Shown here: positions 54,210 to 64,000 of the stretch, piece after piece
Numbering within the stretch: position 1 is the stretch's first letter
How the letters are laid out: each line of letters opens with the position of its first letter
DNA from: Anaerotignum lactatifermentans
GTDB taxonomy: Bacteria > Bacillota > Clostridia > Lachnospirales > Anaerotignaceae
Reading direction: 5' to 3'
NCBI RefSeq assembly: GCF_016902535.1
Contig: NZ_JACSNY010000010.1
Coordinates: 1-64,000, forward strand
DNA: 64,000 nt
The notes under the pieces: generated by a model
Told to the model about the DNA's origin: nothing
The model's database searches: none
Seen by the model: only the letters and a program-made list of their open reading frames with translations
Program-made: the position numbers and the translations under genes

Positions 54210-55736
54210 GTGGAAGAGGAAAAAAGAACCTATGTTGCCATTGACTTGAAATCATATTACGCTTCCGTGGAATGTGTGGAGCGGGGGCTGGACCCTATGA
54301 CCACAAATCTGGTGGTGGCGGATGAGAGCCGGACGGACAAAACCATTTGTCTGGCGGTGTCTCCCGCTTTGAAAAGCCTTGGCATTTCCGGCAGGCCCCG
54401 GCTCTTCGAGGTAAAGCAGAGGGTGCGCCAGATCAACGGATCGCGCCGGGAGCAGGCGCCGGGAAAAAAGCTGACGGGGGCCTCCTGGGACAAAGGCGAA
54501 CTGGAAAGATCGCCGGAACTGGCGGTGGATTTTATTGTGGCGACACCCCGTATGGGCCATTATATCAGCCAGAGCGCGGGCATCTATCAGATCTATACGA
54601 AATACGCGGCGCCGGAGGATATTCATGTCTATTCCATCGACGAGGTATTTCTGGACGCTACCCGGTATCTGGATGCTTTCGGCGGATCTGTCAGGGAATA
54701 CGTCCGCAGTATTCTGGGGGAGGTAATGGAGAAAACAGGCATTACAGCTACGGCGGGCATCGGTACAAACCTGTATCTGGCCAAAGTGGCCATGGATATT
54801 GTGGCAAAGCATATGCCGCCGGATGAAAATGGTGTGCGGATGGCGGAACTGGATGAAATGAGCTACCGCAGAATTTTGTGGGCGCATAAGCCCCTGACGG
54901 ATTTCTGGAGGGTCGGCAGAGGCTATGCCAAAAAGCTGGCGGCGTATGGCATTTTTACCATGGGGGATATTGCCCGATGTTCTCTGGGAGCGGAAGGCGC
55001 TTTCTGGAACGAGGATCTGCTGTATCGCCTGTTCGGGGTGAATGCGGAGCTGCTTATCGATCATGCCTGGGGATGGGAGTCCTGTACCATGGCGGATATT
55101 AAGGCATATCGTCCGGAATCCAGCAGTATGGGATCGGGGCAGGTGCTCCAGTCGCCCTATCCGGCGGATCGGGCCAGAGTGGTGCTGCTGGAAATGGCGG
55201 ATCAGCTGGCGCTGGATTTAATGGAAAAAGGACTGGCGGCGGATCAGCTGACACTGATGATAGGGTACGACAGGGAAAGTCTGGAGGACCCGCAGGTGCG
55301 GGCGGCTTACAGAGGAAAGGTCAAAGGGGATGCCTATGGCAGAGTCGTTCCACAGCATGCCCATGGCACCCTTTCCCTGGGAGGATATACTTCCTCCGCC
55401 GGAACATTTATGGAGACGGCGGCGGCCCTGTTCGATGGCGTTGTGGACCGCAGACTGCTGGTACGGCGGCTGGCGCTGACGGCCTGTCATGTATGCTGGG
55501 AGCGGGAGGCGCCGGGAAAGGGCGCCAAACAGCTGGATCTGTTTACCGATGAGCAAAAACGGCAGGAAGCAGAAAAACGGGAACGAAAAGAGCGGGAAAA
55601 GGAACGGCGGCTCCAGCAGGCAGTGCTGGACATCAAGAAGAAATACGGGAAGAACGCTGTGCTGCGGGGCGTCAGTCTGGAGGAAGGCGCCACAGCCAGA
55701 GAGCGGAACCAGCAGATCGGAGGGCATAAGGCATGA
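54210..55736 (+). CDS. Y-family DNA polymerase (UmuC/DinB-like)
   Basis: The 508-residue translesion polymerase has the metal-binding Asp in YVAIDLKSYYASVECV (D12) and the paired acids in YSIDEVFLDA (about 144-145), thumb and little-finger domains, and a long Lys/Glu-rich C-terminal helix (about 455-500). This is the Firmicute UvrX/YqjW-type, longer than DinB. GTG 54210 follows TGGAGG. The SOS box places it in the damage response, and the ATGA overlap with the next gene links it to a YolD-like partner. Confidence 0.92.
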   Translation: MEEEKRTYVAIDLKSYYASVECVERGLDPMTTNLVVADESRTDKTICLAVSPALKSLGISGRPRLFEVKQRVRQINGSRREQAPGKKLTGASWDKGELERSPELAVDFIVATPRMGHYISQSAGIYQIYTKYAAPEDIHVYSIDEVFLDATRYLDAFGGSVREYVRSILGEVMEKTGITATAGIGTNLYLAKVAMDIVAKHMPPDENGVRMAELDEMSYRRILWAHKPLTDFWRVGRGYAKKLAAYGIFTMGDIARCSLGAEGAFWNEDLLYRLFGVNAELLIDHAWGWESCTMADIKAYRPESSSMGSGQVLQSPYPADRARVVLLEMADQLALDLMEKGLAADQLTLMIGYDRESLEDPQVRAAYRGKVKGDAYGRVVPQHAHGTLSLGGYTSSAGTFMETAAALFDGVVDRRLLVRRLALTACHVCWEREAPGKGAKQLDLFTDEQKRQEAEKRERKEREKERRLQQAVLDIKKKYGKNAVLRGVSLEEGATARERNQQIGGHKA

Positions 55737-56161
55737 GCGGAACATATGACGATATGATAAATCTGCCCAGACCCATATCCAAAAAGCACCGGCCCATGGC
55801 CCGGGGAAACCGGGCGGCGCAGTTTTCCCCTTTCGCGGCCCTGAGCGGTTTTGACGGAGCCATTCGGGAGACAGATCGTCAGACGGAGGAAAAACGGGAG
55901 CTGAGCGGAGACAGAATGGCGGAGCTGGATGGTATCATGGAAGGACTGAGAGGAAAACGAGGAATACAACCATGGATACAGGTGACGTATTTTCAGAAGG
56001 ACGCCAAAAAGGAGGGCGGCGCTTACCGCAGGACGGCGGGCAGGTTCCGAGGCGTGGATGAGGAAAGAAGGGAACTGCTTCTGGCGGACGGCAGGCGGAT
56101 TCCGCTGGAAGATGTTTTCTGGCTGGAAGAGGACGACGGAACAATAGGAAAGTATGATTGA
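55733..56161 (+). CDS. YolD-like protein, partner of the Y-family polymerase
   Basis: The 142-residue protein begins with a basic, Pro-rich region (KKHRPMARGNRAAQFSPFAAL) and ends in a YolD-like beta domain (RRELLLADGRRIPLEDVFWLEEDD). YolD proteins accompany UvrX-type polymerases in Gram-positive bacteria and may regulate them as UmuD does for UmuC. It overlaps the polymerase stop codon by four bases. Confidence 0.8.
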   Translation: MSGTYDDMINLPRPISKKHRPMARGNRAAQFSPFAALSGFDGAIRETDRQTEEKRELSGDRMAELDGIMEGLRGKRGIQPWIQVTYFQKDAKKEGGAYRRTAGRFRGVDEERRELLLADGRRIPLEDVFWLEEDDGTIGKYD

Positions 56162-56170
56162 AGAAGGAAG

Positions 56171-56208
56171 CCCCTGTCCGAGAAAAACGCGACAGGGTGA
56201 ATTTTTTT
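56171..56208 (+). terminator. Intrinsic terminator of the SOS operon
   Basis: CCCTGTC pairs with GACAGGG over a 12-base loop, followed by T7 a few bases on. Confidence 0.75.
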
Positions 56209-56227
56209 GTGGAAAGATGACTTTAGA

Positions 56228-56257
56228 TTGCAAGGAGAGGCCTTTTTATGGCATAAT
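56228..56257 (+). promoter_or_regulatory. Promoter of the S8 protease gene
   Basis: TTGCAA (56228-56233) and an extended -10 (TG-G-CATAAT, 56252-56257) are 18 bases apart; a leader of about 170 bases follows with no recognised element. Confidence 0.5.
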
Positions 56258-56432
56258 CATAATCAGAAATGCCAATGCGCCGCGAAAGTCCGCGGCCTTC
56301 TTCATCCGGTGTTTCACGGGGACAGAAGAAAAGAACGGGGCGTGTTTGTTTTCGGGAAAAGGAGCAGACCGGGGGCGAAGAGAACCCAGGAAGATCTGCG
56401 GGGAGATCTTCTCCAGAAAGGATAAGGAGGAG

Positions 56433-58340
56433 ATGAAAATGAAAGCATTTCATGGAAAACAATGGACGGCGGTTCTTTTGGTCCTTGCCATGGGCCTGTT
56501 TCCGGGCTGCGGCACCGCCAAGGAAGAAACGCCGGAGGAATCCCAGACAGTACAGGAAACACAAGCACAGCAGGAAACCGACGAGGACGCAGTGTCTCAG
56601 GAGGAAGGTCTGGCGCAGGTGGATGACGAGGTACTTCTGGAAGAGGCGGAAGAACTGACGGTGGAAGAGGATCTTTCCCAGTATGTCAATGGAGAGGTAT
56701 TGGTGGGCTACGCCGACGGAAGCTATCAGGTGATGCAGTACGCCGATGAGGAAGCACTGCGGCAGGGACTGGAGGAACTGGCGGCGGATGAGAACGTTAT
56801 TTTGCTCCAGCCAAATTATGTATATGACAACAGCGCTTTGGCAGTCAGCGATCCGCTGCTGTCACAGCAGTGGGCACTGGAAAATGACGGGACGTTTTAC
56901 ATGGAAGAGGATAAGAACCGGTATCCGGTATATGATATGCCCTTTGAGGAACCCGCCGCCCCGGGACAGTGGGCGCCGCCCCAGTTCTGGGGAATGCCGG
57001 GAGGATAGCAGCCCCTTCTTTTCCAGAATCAGTCCGGAAACGGCACCGGTGATACAGAGGTAACGGCAAAAGCCGGCATTGACATCAACGCGGCGGAGGC
57101 GTGGGAGGTCTATGACGGCGGCAGCCGGGATGTGATCGTCGCGCTGATTGATACGGGCGTGGATTATGGACACGAAGAACTGGCGGAAAGCATCTGGGTC
57201 AACGAGGATGAGATTCCGGGCAACGGCATGGATGATGACGGAAATGGGTATATAGACGATGTCTACGGCTGGAATTTTTACGACAACAGCAGTCAGGTCT
57301 ATACGGATGTCGAGGACGACAGTCACGGCACCCATGGTGCGGGCACCATTGCGGCCAAGGCGGACAACGGGACCGGCATCGCCGGAATTGTGCAGAGCGA
57401 TCATGTGAAGATTATGGTGCTAAAGGCGCTGGGCGGTGCGGAAGGCACAGGAACCACTGCCTCTATGATACAGGCCATCCAGTACGCGGAGGCCAACGGG
57501 GCGTCCATCTGCAATCTGAGTCTGGCAAGCAGTGTAAACGACAAGGCACTATACCAGACCATGGCCAATTCTTCCATGTTGTTTGTGGCGGCGGCGGGAA
57601 ATGACGGCATGGATACGGATGTTTCCCCGGTATATCCGGCGGCTTATGATCTGGATAATATCATTTCCGTTGCCAATCTGAATTATGACGGGGCGCTGCA
57701 TTACAGCTCCAATTACGGCGCGGAGTCGGTAGATCTGGCGGCGCCGGGGTCTTATATCCTCAGTACCGTGCCGGAAAACGGGTATAGCTATATGACAGGC
57801 ACCTCCATGGCGGCGCCCATGGTGACGGCCGCCGCCGCGATGGTATATTCCTATGACCCGGAGCTGACGCTGGCAGAGGTAAAGGAGATTTTGATTTCCT
57901 CGGCGGAACCTCTGGATACGCTGGAAGGGATTACCGTCAGCGGCGGTATGCTGGATCTGGGGGCGGCCATGACTTATGACCGCAGTCTCCTTTCCGGTGT
58001 GGAATGGAACAATGCCGAAAAAATGTATCAGGGCAGTGCGCCGGAGATTCGGGCGGCACTGACTGTACAGAGGGGAAAAACCTACCTGCTCATTTCCGTA
58101 ACGGATCTGGACGGAGATCTGGCGGCTTTGGCTTACGGGACAGGAACACTGACGGCAGAAGATTTCCAGAAGGGCAGCGCAGGAAAGCCTTTTGCCGTAG
58201 GCGTGTCGGGAACCGCCATATTCTCTGTAAGCGGCGCGGGCACATATACCTTCTACGCTTTGGACAGCGCGGGAAATGAAACGGTGAAAACCGTGACCGT
58301 GGCGCTGGCAGACGGGAGCGGCCGTTCCGTCCGGCCATAG
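56433..58340 (+). pseudogene. Secreted S8 subtilisin-type lipoprotein with an in-frame TAG
   Basis: One frame runs from ATG 56433 to 58340 except for a single TAG at 57006-57008 (codon 192). Before it come a lipoprotein signal (LFPGC), an acidic Glu/Gln linker and an I9-like propeptide with the clostridial element SDPLLSQQWALENDGTF. After it come the whole catalytic domain (Asp in ALIDTGVDYGH, His in SHGTHGAG, Ser in GTSMAAPMV) and a C-terminal Ig-like part. The downstream half has no credible start. Only propeptide would be made unless the amber is read through. TAG is a normal stop elsewhere in the window, so disruption or sequence error is more likely than recoding. Confidence 0.85.
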
Positions 58341-58420
58341 GGAAGAAAAGAAGCCATATGTTTCCAGGACATCCTAAAAAACCGGATGGGCCGGACAATG
58401 CGTGATGGATGTGAAAATAT

Positions 58421-58469
58421 AAAAAAGGACTTTCTGCCTGTAAGCGTAATGGCAGGAAGTCCTTTTTTT
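58421..58469. terminator. Bidirectional intrinsic terminator
   Basis: AAAAGGACTTTCTGCC pairs with GGCAGGAAGTCCTTTT, flanked by A and T runs, between convergent genes. Confidence 0.9.
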
Positions 58470-58538
58470 GATGCCCGAAAAACAGGATTTTGTTCCGTTT
58501 CTCAGAGGTTATATTTCTATGGAAAACTGTTTTGGAAT

Positions 58539-61370
58539 TTATTTTTCCAGATAAGGTTTTAAATACTTGCCGGTATAGGAACCCTTCGCCTGACAGACTT
58601 CCTCCGGTGTGCCGCAGGCTACGATGGTACCGCCGCCGTCACCGCCTTCCGGCCCCAGGTCGATGATATAGTCCGCCGTTTTGATAACGTCCAGATTATG
58701 CTCGATGACGACTACTGTATTGCCGCCTTCTGCCAGCCGCTGCAAAATATGCACCAGCTTGTGTACATCTGCCATATGCAGGCCCGTCGTAGGCTCATCC
58801 AGAATATACATGGTCCGTCCGGTGCTTTTTTTGCTCAGTTCTGTAGCCAGCTTTACCCGCTGGGCCTCGCCGCCGGACAAAGTGGTGGAGGACTGGCCCA
58901 GTTTTACATAGGACAGACCTACATCGTACAGCGTCTGGAGTTTGGATTTGATTCTGGGGATATTCTCAAAAAATTCCAGCGCTTCTTCCACCGTCATTTC
59001 CAGTACATCGGAAATGGTTTTGCCCTTGTAGTGGACCTCCAGAGTTTCCCGGTTATAGCGTTTTCCGTGGCAGACCTCGCAGGGTACATAAATATCCGGC
59101 AGGAAATGCATTTCGATTTTGATGATGCCGTCCCCGGCGCAGGCTTCGCATCGCCCGCCCTTTACATTGAAGCTGAAGCGGCCTTTCTGGTAGCCGCGCA
59201 TTTTGGCTTCCGGCGTTTGGGCGAACACATCCCGGATCATATCGAATACGCCTGTATAGGTGGCGGGATTGCTGCGGGGGGTTCTGCCGATGGGGGACTG
59301 GTCGATATTGATGACTTTATCCAGCTGTTCCTGCCCTGTCATTTCCTGGTGGCTGCCAGGTCTTGTTTTTGCCCGGTTCAGGTCTCTTGCCAGCCGTTTA
59401 TAGAGAATTTCGTTGACCAGAGAGCTTTTTCCGGAGCCGCTGACGCCGGTAACACAGGTAAAGATGCCCAGAGGGATCTCCACGTCGATCTGGCGCAGGT
59501 TATTTTCCGCCGCTCCCTGGATACGCAGGATGGCCTGCGGATCTACGGGCCGTCTTACTTTGGGGATCTCGATTTTCTTTCTGCCGCTGAGATAGTCCCC
59601 TGTCAGGGAAGCGGTGCATTTTTTGATTTCCTCTACATCCCCGGCGCAGACGATTTCGCCGCCTTCCTTTCCGGCGCCGGGGCCTACGTCTACGATATAA
59701 TCGGCGGCATACATGGTATCCTCGTCATGCTCTACCACAATGAGGGAATTGCCGATGTCCCGCAGGTGGCGCAGTGTTTTCAGCAGTTTGTCATTGTCCC
59801 GCTGGTGCAGACCGATGCTGGGCTCGTCCAGAATATAGACGACACCCACCAGCCCGGAGCCAATCTGTGTGGCCAGACGGATACGCTGGGACTCCCCACC
59901 GGACAATGTGCCCGCCGCCCGGGATAAGGTCAGGTAATCCAGACCCACATCCATGAGAAAACCGATCCGGGCATGGATTTCCTTCAAAATCCGTTCCCCG
60001 ATCATTTCCTCCCGTCCGGTCAGCTGCAAAGAAGCGAAAAATTTCTGGATCTCCGCCACGGACATTTCTGTTACCTCAGAAATATTTTTTCCGCCGATGG
60101 TAATGGCCAGCACCTCCGGCCGCAGACGCTTGCCATGGCAGGAGGGACAGGTGATATTGGTCATATATTCCTCATATTCTCCCCGCATAGCTTCGGAGGT
60201 TTCATTATAGCGCCGCTGCAAATTGGAAATGATGCCCTCAAAGGCATAGTCATAAGAGCCGGTGCCGCGGAAATTGGTATAGGTGATCCGCAGTTTTTTG
60301 CCGCCGGTGCCATAGAATATGATTTTTCTGATCTCCTCCGGCAGTGCTCGGAAGGGCGTATCCAAAGAGAACCCATATTCCTTTGCCAGCGCGTCAAAAA
60401 GGACTCTGCTCATGCTGTCCCGGCTGGAGATGGAATTATAGCCGGGGGCCACAATGGCACCCTGAGAGATGGAAAGATTGTCATTGGGCACAATGAGGCT
60501 TTCGTCAAATTTCATCTGCATCCCAAGCCCTGTACAGGTAGGGCAGGCGCCGCTGGGATTGTTGAAGGAAAAGAGCCGGGGCTCGATTTCCATTAGGTCG
60601 ATGCCGCAGTCGGGACAGGAAAAGCTCTGGCTGAAAATTAGCTCATTTTCACCCTGATTCACATCCACAATCAGCAGACCGCCGCTGAGGGCGGAAACAG
60701 TCTCAATGGACTCCGTCAGGCGTTTCTGGATGCCTTCTTTGATGACCAGACGGTCTACAATGATTTCAATATGATGTTTTTTGTTCTTTTCCAGTTTGAT
60801 CTCCTCGGAAAGATCATAGAGGATACCGTCCACACGAACCCGGACATAGCCGCTTTTTCTGGCGTCCTCCAACAGCTTCACATGCTCGCCCTTGCGGCCC
60901 CGCACCACCGGCGCCAGAAGCTGTATTTTCGTCCGTTCCGGCAGCTCCAGAATACGGTCTACGATCTGGTCGATGGTCTGTTTTTTGATCTCCTTGCTGC
61001 ATTTGGGGCAATGGGGGATGCCGATGCGGGCATAGAGCAGACGCAGATAGTCGTAAATCTCCGTTACCGTCCCTACAGTGGAACGCGGGTTATGGCTGGT
61101 AGTTTTCTGGTCAATGGAAATGGCCGGGGAAAGCCCTTCAATCAGGTCCACATCCGGCTTTTCCATCTGCCCCAAAAATTGTCTGGCGTAGGAGGACAGG
61201 GATTCCACATACCGCCGCTGTCCTTCGGCGTACAGCGTATCGAAAGCCAGAGAGCTCTTTCCGGAACCGCTGACACCGGTAAAGACCACCAGACTGTCTC
61301 TGGGGATGTTCAAATCTATATTTTTCAGATTGTGCTCCCGGGCACCTCTGATGATAATTTCGTTTTTCAT
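58539..61370 (-). CDS. uvrA: Excinuclease ABC subunit A
   Basis: UvrA (943 residues) finds DNA lesions and loads UvrB. It has two ABC modules with Walker [15 protein letters not shown] and [15 protein letters not shown], signatures [12 protein letters not shown] and [12 protein letters not shown], and zinc sites CPDC/CPTC and CEAC/CEVC. The length is normal. It lies downstream of uvrB and a GNAT gene on the same strand, with a 70-base gap containing two short GC hairpins. Confidence 0.97.
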   Translation of the reverse strand: MKNEIIIRGAREHNLKNIDLNIPRDSLVVFTGVSGSGKSSLAFDTLYAEGQRRYVESLSSYARQFLGQMEKPDVDLIEGLSPAISIDQKTTSHNPRSTVGTVTEIYDYLRLLYARIGIPHCPKCSKEIKKQTIDQIVDRILELPERTKIQLLAPVVRGRKGEHVKLLEDARKSGYVRVRVDGILYDLSEEIKLEKNKKHHIEIIVDRLVIKEGIQKRLTESIETVSALSGGLLIVDVNQGENELIFSQSFSCPDCGIDLMEIEPRLFSFNNPSGACPTCTGLGMQMKFDESLIVPNDNLSISQGAIVAPGYNSISSRDSMSRVLFDALAKEYGFSLDTPFRALPEEIRKIIFYGTGGKKLRITYTNFRGTGSYDYAFEGIISNLQRRYNETSEAMRGEYEEYMTNITCPSCHGKRLRPEVLAITIGGKNISEVTEMSVAEIQKFFASLQLTGREEMIGERILKEIHARIGFLMDVGLDYLTLSRAAGTLSGGESQRIRLATQIGSGLVGVVYILDEPSIGLHQRDNDKLLKTLRHLRDIGNSLIVVEHDEDTMYAADYIVDVGPGAGKEGGEIVCAGDVEEIKKCTASLTGDYLSGRKKIEIPKVRRPVDPQAILRIQGAAENNLRQIDVEIPLGIFTCVTGVSGSGKSSLVNEILYKRLARDLNRAKTRPGSHQEMTGQEQLDKVINIDQSPIGRTPRSNPATYTGVFDMIRDVFAQTPEAKMRGYQKGRFSFNVKGGRCEACAGDGIIKIEMHFLPDIYVPCEVCHGKRYNRETLEVHYKGKTISDVLEMTVEEALEFFENIPRIKSKLQTLYDVGLSYVKLGQSSTTLSGGEAQRVKLATELSKKSTGRTMYILDEPTTGLHMADVHKLVHILQRLAEGGNTVVVIEHNLDVIKTADYIIDLGPEGGDGGGTIVACGTPEEVCQAKGSYTGKYLKPYLEK

Positions 61371-61440
61371 GTTCTTATCTCCTCTTTCCGCCCTTGGCTG
61401 GGCGGTTCTCCTTTCTGCCGTTTTCCGGCGGCATCAGGGG

Positions 61441-61893
61441 TTACAGGTCTTTTTCCATATAGTTCTCTTCTGGCAGGAAGCCCAGCTTTTGGTACAGAGG
61501 CAGGCCGTCCTCCGTATAGTGCAGCCGCATTTTTCCGGCACCCCGCTTTCTGGCTGTTTCCATGCTTTCGAGGACCAGTGCTTTGGCGATGCCACGGCCC
61601 CGGTACGGCGGCTTTGTGTAGACATTGCGCAGTTCGCCGTAACGTCCTGTGGGATTGTCCACCGTCGGGGAGGTATCGTAAAGGCAGACCATACAGGCGG
61701 CAATCAATTCTCCGTTTTCCTCTGTGCCCAGAACAAAAAGGTCCTCCGTTTCCAGATAACGCTCCAGATAGCGCCGGGTATCGTTCCGAAGTCTGTTTTC
61801 ATCGGGGATAACATTATAGGAAAGCAGAAATTCCATCCGCAGCTCTAAAAACGCTTCCAGATCCTGTTGATTCAGTTCCCGTTGACGCATCAT
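61441..61893 (-). CDS. GNAT-family N-acetyltransferase
   Basis: The 150-residue protein has the GNAT acetyl-CoA motif YRGRGIAKALV and the C-terminal YTEDGLPLYQKLGF, with strand 4 RNVYTKPP. The substrate is unknown. The start at 61893 follows AAGGAGG; a longer frame begins inside the uvrB stop region. It lies 16 bases after uvrB and before uvrA, an insertion between two repair genes that are usually adjacent. Confidence 0.88.
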   Translation of the reverse strand: MMRQRELNQQDLEAFLELRMEFLLSYNVIPDENRLRNDTRRYLERYLETEDLFVLGTEENGELIAACMVCLYDTSPTVDNPTGRYGELRNVYTKPPYRGRGIAKALVLESMETARKRGAGKMRLHYTEDGLPLYQKLGFLPEENYMEKDL

Positions 61894-61909
61894 CCGTCTC
61901 GCCTCCTTT

Positions 61910-63901
61910 TTACGCACCGTCATACATCAGTTTTTTCAGTTCCATGATCTTATCCCGCAGCTCCGCGGCCCACTCAAACTGCAGCTCAATGGCCGCCTGC
62001 TTCATTTCTTTATCCAATGTTTGGATCAGCTTTTTCAGTTCTTTTTCGCTCATGGATTCCGGGTCTTTCTCCAGCCCGAATTTCTGTTTTTCCGTTGCCG
62101 CTTTGGTAATCTGGATGGTCTCGTGTACCTTCTTGACAATGGTTCTTGGCGTAATGCCATGTACCTCATTATATTCCTGCTGGATCTGACGGCGGCGGTT
62201 GGTTTCCTCGATGGCGTTTTTCATGCTCTCCGTCATAACATCCGCGTACATGATGACCCTGCCGTCGGCGTTTCTGGCGGCACGGCCAATGGTCTGAATC
62301 AGGGAAGTCTCCGAGCGAAGGAATCCTTCCTTATCCGCGTCCAGAATGGCTACCAGACTTACCTCCGGAATATCCAGACCTTCCCGCAGCAGATTGATGC
62401 CTACCAGCACATCAAACAGATCCATCCGCAGATCACGGATGATCTCCAGACGCTCCAACGTATCTATATCCGAATGGAGATAGCGCACCCGCACGCCAGC
62501 CTCCCGAAGATAATCCGTCAGCCGCTCCGCCATTTTTTTGGTCAGGGTAGTTACCAGTACCTTCTGGCCCGCGTCGGTGGTGTTTCGTACCTCTGAAAGA
62601 AGATCGTCGATCTGCCCGGCGATGGGACGCACAGAAATTTCCGGGTCCAGCAGGCCCGTCGGCCGGATGATCTGTTCCACCAGCTGCTGGGAATGTTCCT
62701 TCTCATAGACGGAAGGTGTGGCGGAAACAAACAGCAGCTGATGGATTTTGCTTTCAAATTCCGCGAACTTCAAAGGGCGGTTATCCAGTGCCGAAGGCAG
62801 ACGAAACCCAAAATCCACCAGTGTTGTCTTTCTGGAACGGTCTCCCTCGTACATGCCCCGCACCTGCGGAATGGATACATGGCTCTCATCAGCAATCATA
62901 AGAAAATCATCGGGGAAGAAGTCGATGAGGGTAAAAGGCGTGCTGCCTGCTTCCCGCAGGGACAAATGCCGGGAATAATTTTCAATGCCGGTACAGAATC
63001 CCATTTCTTTTAACATCTCGATATCGTAATTGGTGCGCTGTTCCAGCCGCTGGGCCTCCAGCAGCTTGTCCTCCCGGCGCAGCTCCGCCAGACGTTCTTC
63101 CAGTTCCGCCTCGATCCGGGAAATAGCGATCCGCATTTTTTCCTGCGAAGTTACATAATGTGACGCCGGGTAAATGGAAATATGGCTTCTTGTGCCTAAA
63201 ATCTCACCGGTCACCACGTCGATCTCCGTGATACGGTCGATTTCGTCACCGAAAAACTCTACCCGCACCGCGTATTTTTCCGAAGCTACGGGGAAGATCT
63301 CTACCACATCCCCACGGACGCGGAAGGTACCGCGCTCAAAATTCATATCGTTGCGGTCATACTGCATTTCAATGAGGGCACGCAGGACCTCGTCTCGATC
63401 CTTTTCCATTCCGGGCCGCAGAGAAAGCATCATGCCGTAGTATTCCTCCGGATCGCCCAGACCATAGATGCAGGAAACGCTGGCAACGACGATGACGTCC
63501 TCCCGTTCCACCAGCGCCGCCGTGGCCGAATGGCGCAGCTTGTCGATTTCGTCGTTGACGGAGGAATCTTTTTCGATATAGGTATCGGTACTGGGAACAT
63601 AGGCCTCCGGCTGATAGTAGTCGTAGTAACTGACAAAATATTCCACGGCGTTGTCCGGGAACAGCTCTTTAAACTCGCTGTAAAGCTGGGCGGCCAGGGT
63701 CTTGTTGTGGGCGATGACCAATGTGGGTTTTTGCAGCTTTTCTACGATATTGGCCATGGTGAAGGTCTTGCCGGAGCCTGTAACGCCTTTCAGAGTCTGG
63801 AATTTCAAGCCGTTCCGGAAGCCTTCGGCGATCTGTTCAATGGCCTGGGGCTGGTCGCCGGTGGGCTGGAACCTGGAATGTATTTTAAATGGCTTGTCCA
63901 T
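61910..63901 (-). CDS. uvrB: Excinuclease ABC subunit B
   Basis: UvrB (663 residues) is the helicase-like damage verifier. It has Walker [14 protein letters not shown], the beta-hairpin region [21 protein letters not shown] in part, DESHVSIPQ, and helicase motifs [20 protein letters not shown] and QTIGRAARN, ending in a UVR domain ([22 protein letters not shown] region) that binds UvrC. GGAGG precedes ATG. The SOS box, if any, would lie beyond the window edge; the last 99 bases show no clear gene. Confidence 0.97.
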   Translation of the reverse strand: MDKPFKIHSRFQPTGDQPQAIEQIAEGFRNGLKFQTLKGVTGSGKTFTMANIVEKLQKPTLVIAHNKTLAAQLYSEFKELFPDNAVEYFVSYYDYYQPEAYVPSTDTYIEKDSSVNDEIDKLRHSATAALVEREDVIVVASVSCIYGLGDPEEYYGMMLSLRPGMEKDRDEVLRALIEMQYDRNDMNFERGTFRVRGDVVEIFPVASEKYAVRVEFFGDEIDRITEIDVVTGEILGTRSHISIYPASHYVTSQEKMRIAISRIEAELEERLAELRREDKLLEAQRLEQRTNYDIEMLKEMGFCTGIENYSRHLSLREAGSTPFTLIDFFPDDFLMIADESHVSIPQVRGMYEGDRSRKTTLVDFGFRLPSALDNRPLKFAEFESKIHQLLFVSATPSVYEKEHSQQLVEQIIRPTGLLDPEISVRPIAGQIDDLLSEVRNTTDAGQKVLVTTLTKKMAERLTDYLREAGVRVRYLHSDIDTLERLEIIRDLRMDLFDVLVGINLLREGLDIPEVSLVAILDADKEGFLRSETSLIQTIGRAARNADGRVIMYADVMTESMKNAIEETNRRRQIQQEYNEVHGITPRTIVKKVHETIQITKAATEKQKFGLEKDPESMSEKELKKLIQTLDKEMKQAAIELQFEWAAELRDKIMELKKLMYDGA

Positions 63902-64000
63902 GATGCACCTCCATCGGTATGTAGTGACAGCGGCGATCCGCCGGGGAATATGTCCCCGAAGCCGCCCTTTTTTATAAAGAATCCATCTGAGAAAAGAAGG

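Noticed and set aside
57006-57008. Pyrrolysine or stop-codon reassignment as the general explanation for the TAG in the S8 gene
   Set aside because: TAG ends several intact genes here (for example yfmH and the ABC-F gene), so general reassignment is not supported; local read-through remains possible.

Overview
The window reads as a chromosomal segment of an anaerobic Clostridia-type Firmicute, most likely Lachnospirales-like, with roughly balanced GC. The signs are remA, RNase Y, RqcH, the yicC-remA-gmk-rpoZ-priA-def-fmt order, a CIRCE-controlled hrcA-grpE-dnaK-dnaJ operon, a T-box leader, an SOS box of the GAAC-N4-GTTC type, TTGACA/TATAAT promoters with AGGAGG ribosome sites, and the absence of any visible respiratory complex. 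Nearly all of it is gene-dense core genome. I see no rRNA, tRNA, phage, insertion sequence or CRISPR array.

Layout: 1-6.8 kb holds two M16-type proteins of the EF-P-modification-associated pair, lgt, a Uup/YfmR-type ABC-F ATPase and a CBS-domain membrane protein. 6.8-15 kb holds a thioredoxin-fold lipoprotein lacking its cysteines, an OmpR-type two-component system, an M23 peptidase split by a +1 frameshift, RNase G and RNase Y. 15-24 kb holds rqcH and the yicC-remA-gmk-rpoZ-priA / def-fmt-metallopeptidase block. 24-34 kb holds a lipoprotein, a PHP phosphoesterase, secDF, a Trk potassium system and a small Fe-S gene pair. 34-40 kb holds hemW and the class I heat-shock operon. 40-49 kb holds a cation exporter behind a NiCo riboswitch, a MocR/PhzF/flavoprotein module, a peroxide-defence pair and a stand-alone TrpB2 behind a tryptophan T-box. 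49-54 kb holds feoAB with its Cys-rich partner and two metallo-hydrolases. 54-64 kb holds an SOS-controlled Y-family polymerase with its YolD-like partner, an S8 protease gene with an in-frame amber codon, and uvrA / GNAT / uvrB.

The most distinctive content is regulatory: a NiCo riboswitch whose terminator re-uses the aptamer's 3' strand; a Trp-specific T-box in front of an orphan TrpB2; repeated TTAGC/GCTAA palindromes around feoA and feoB; a second CIRCE-like palindrome spanning the hrcA promoter; a dyad placed at about -42 before a ferredoxin gene; and four related intergenic hairpin terminators that look like a dispersed family. The M23 gene breaks at a site built like the prfB +1 frameshift signal, and the S8 gene is interrupted by one TAG. 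I did not find an operon that is clearly a wholly new system; the best leads are the recoding-like site, the dispersed hairpins and the less usual leaders.
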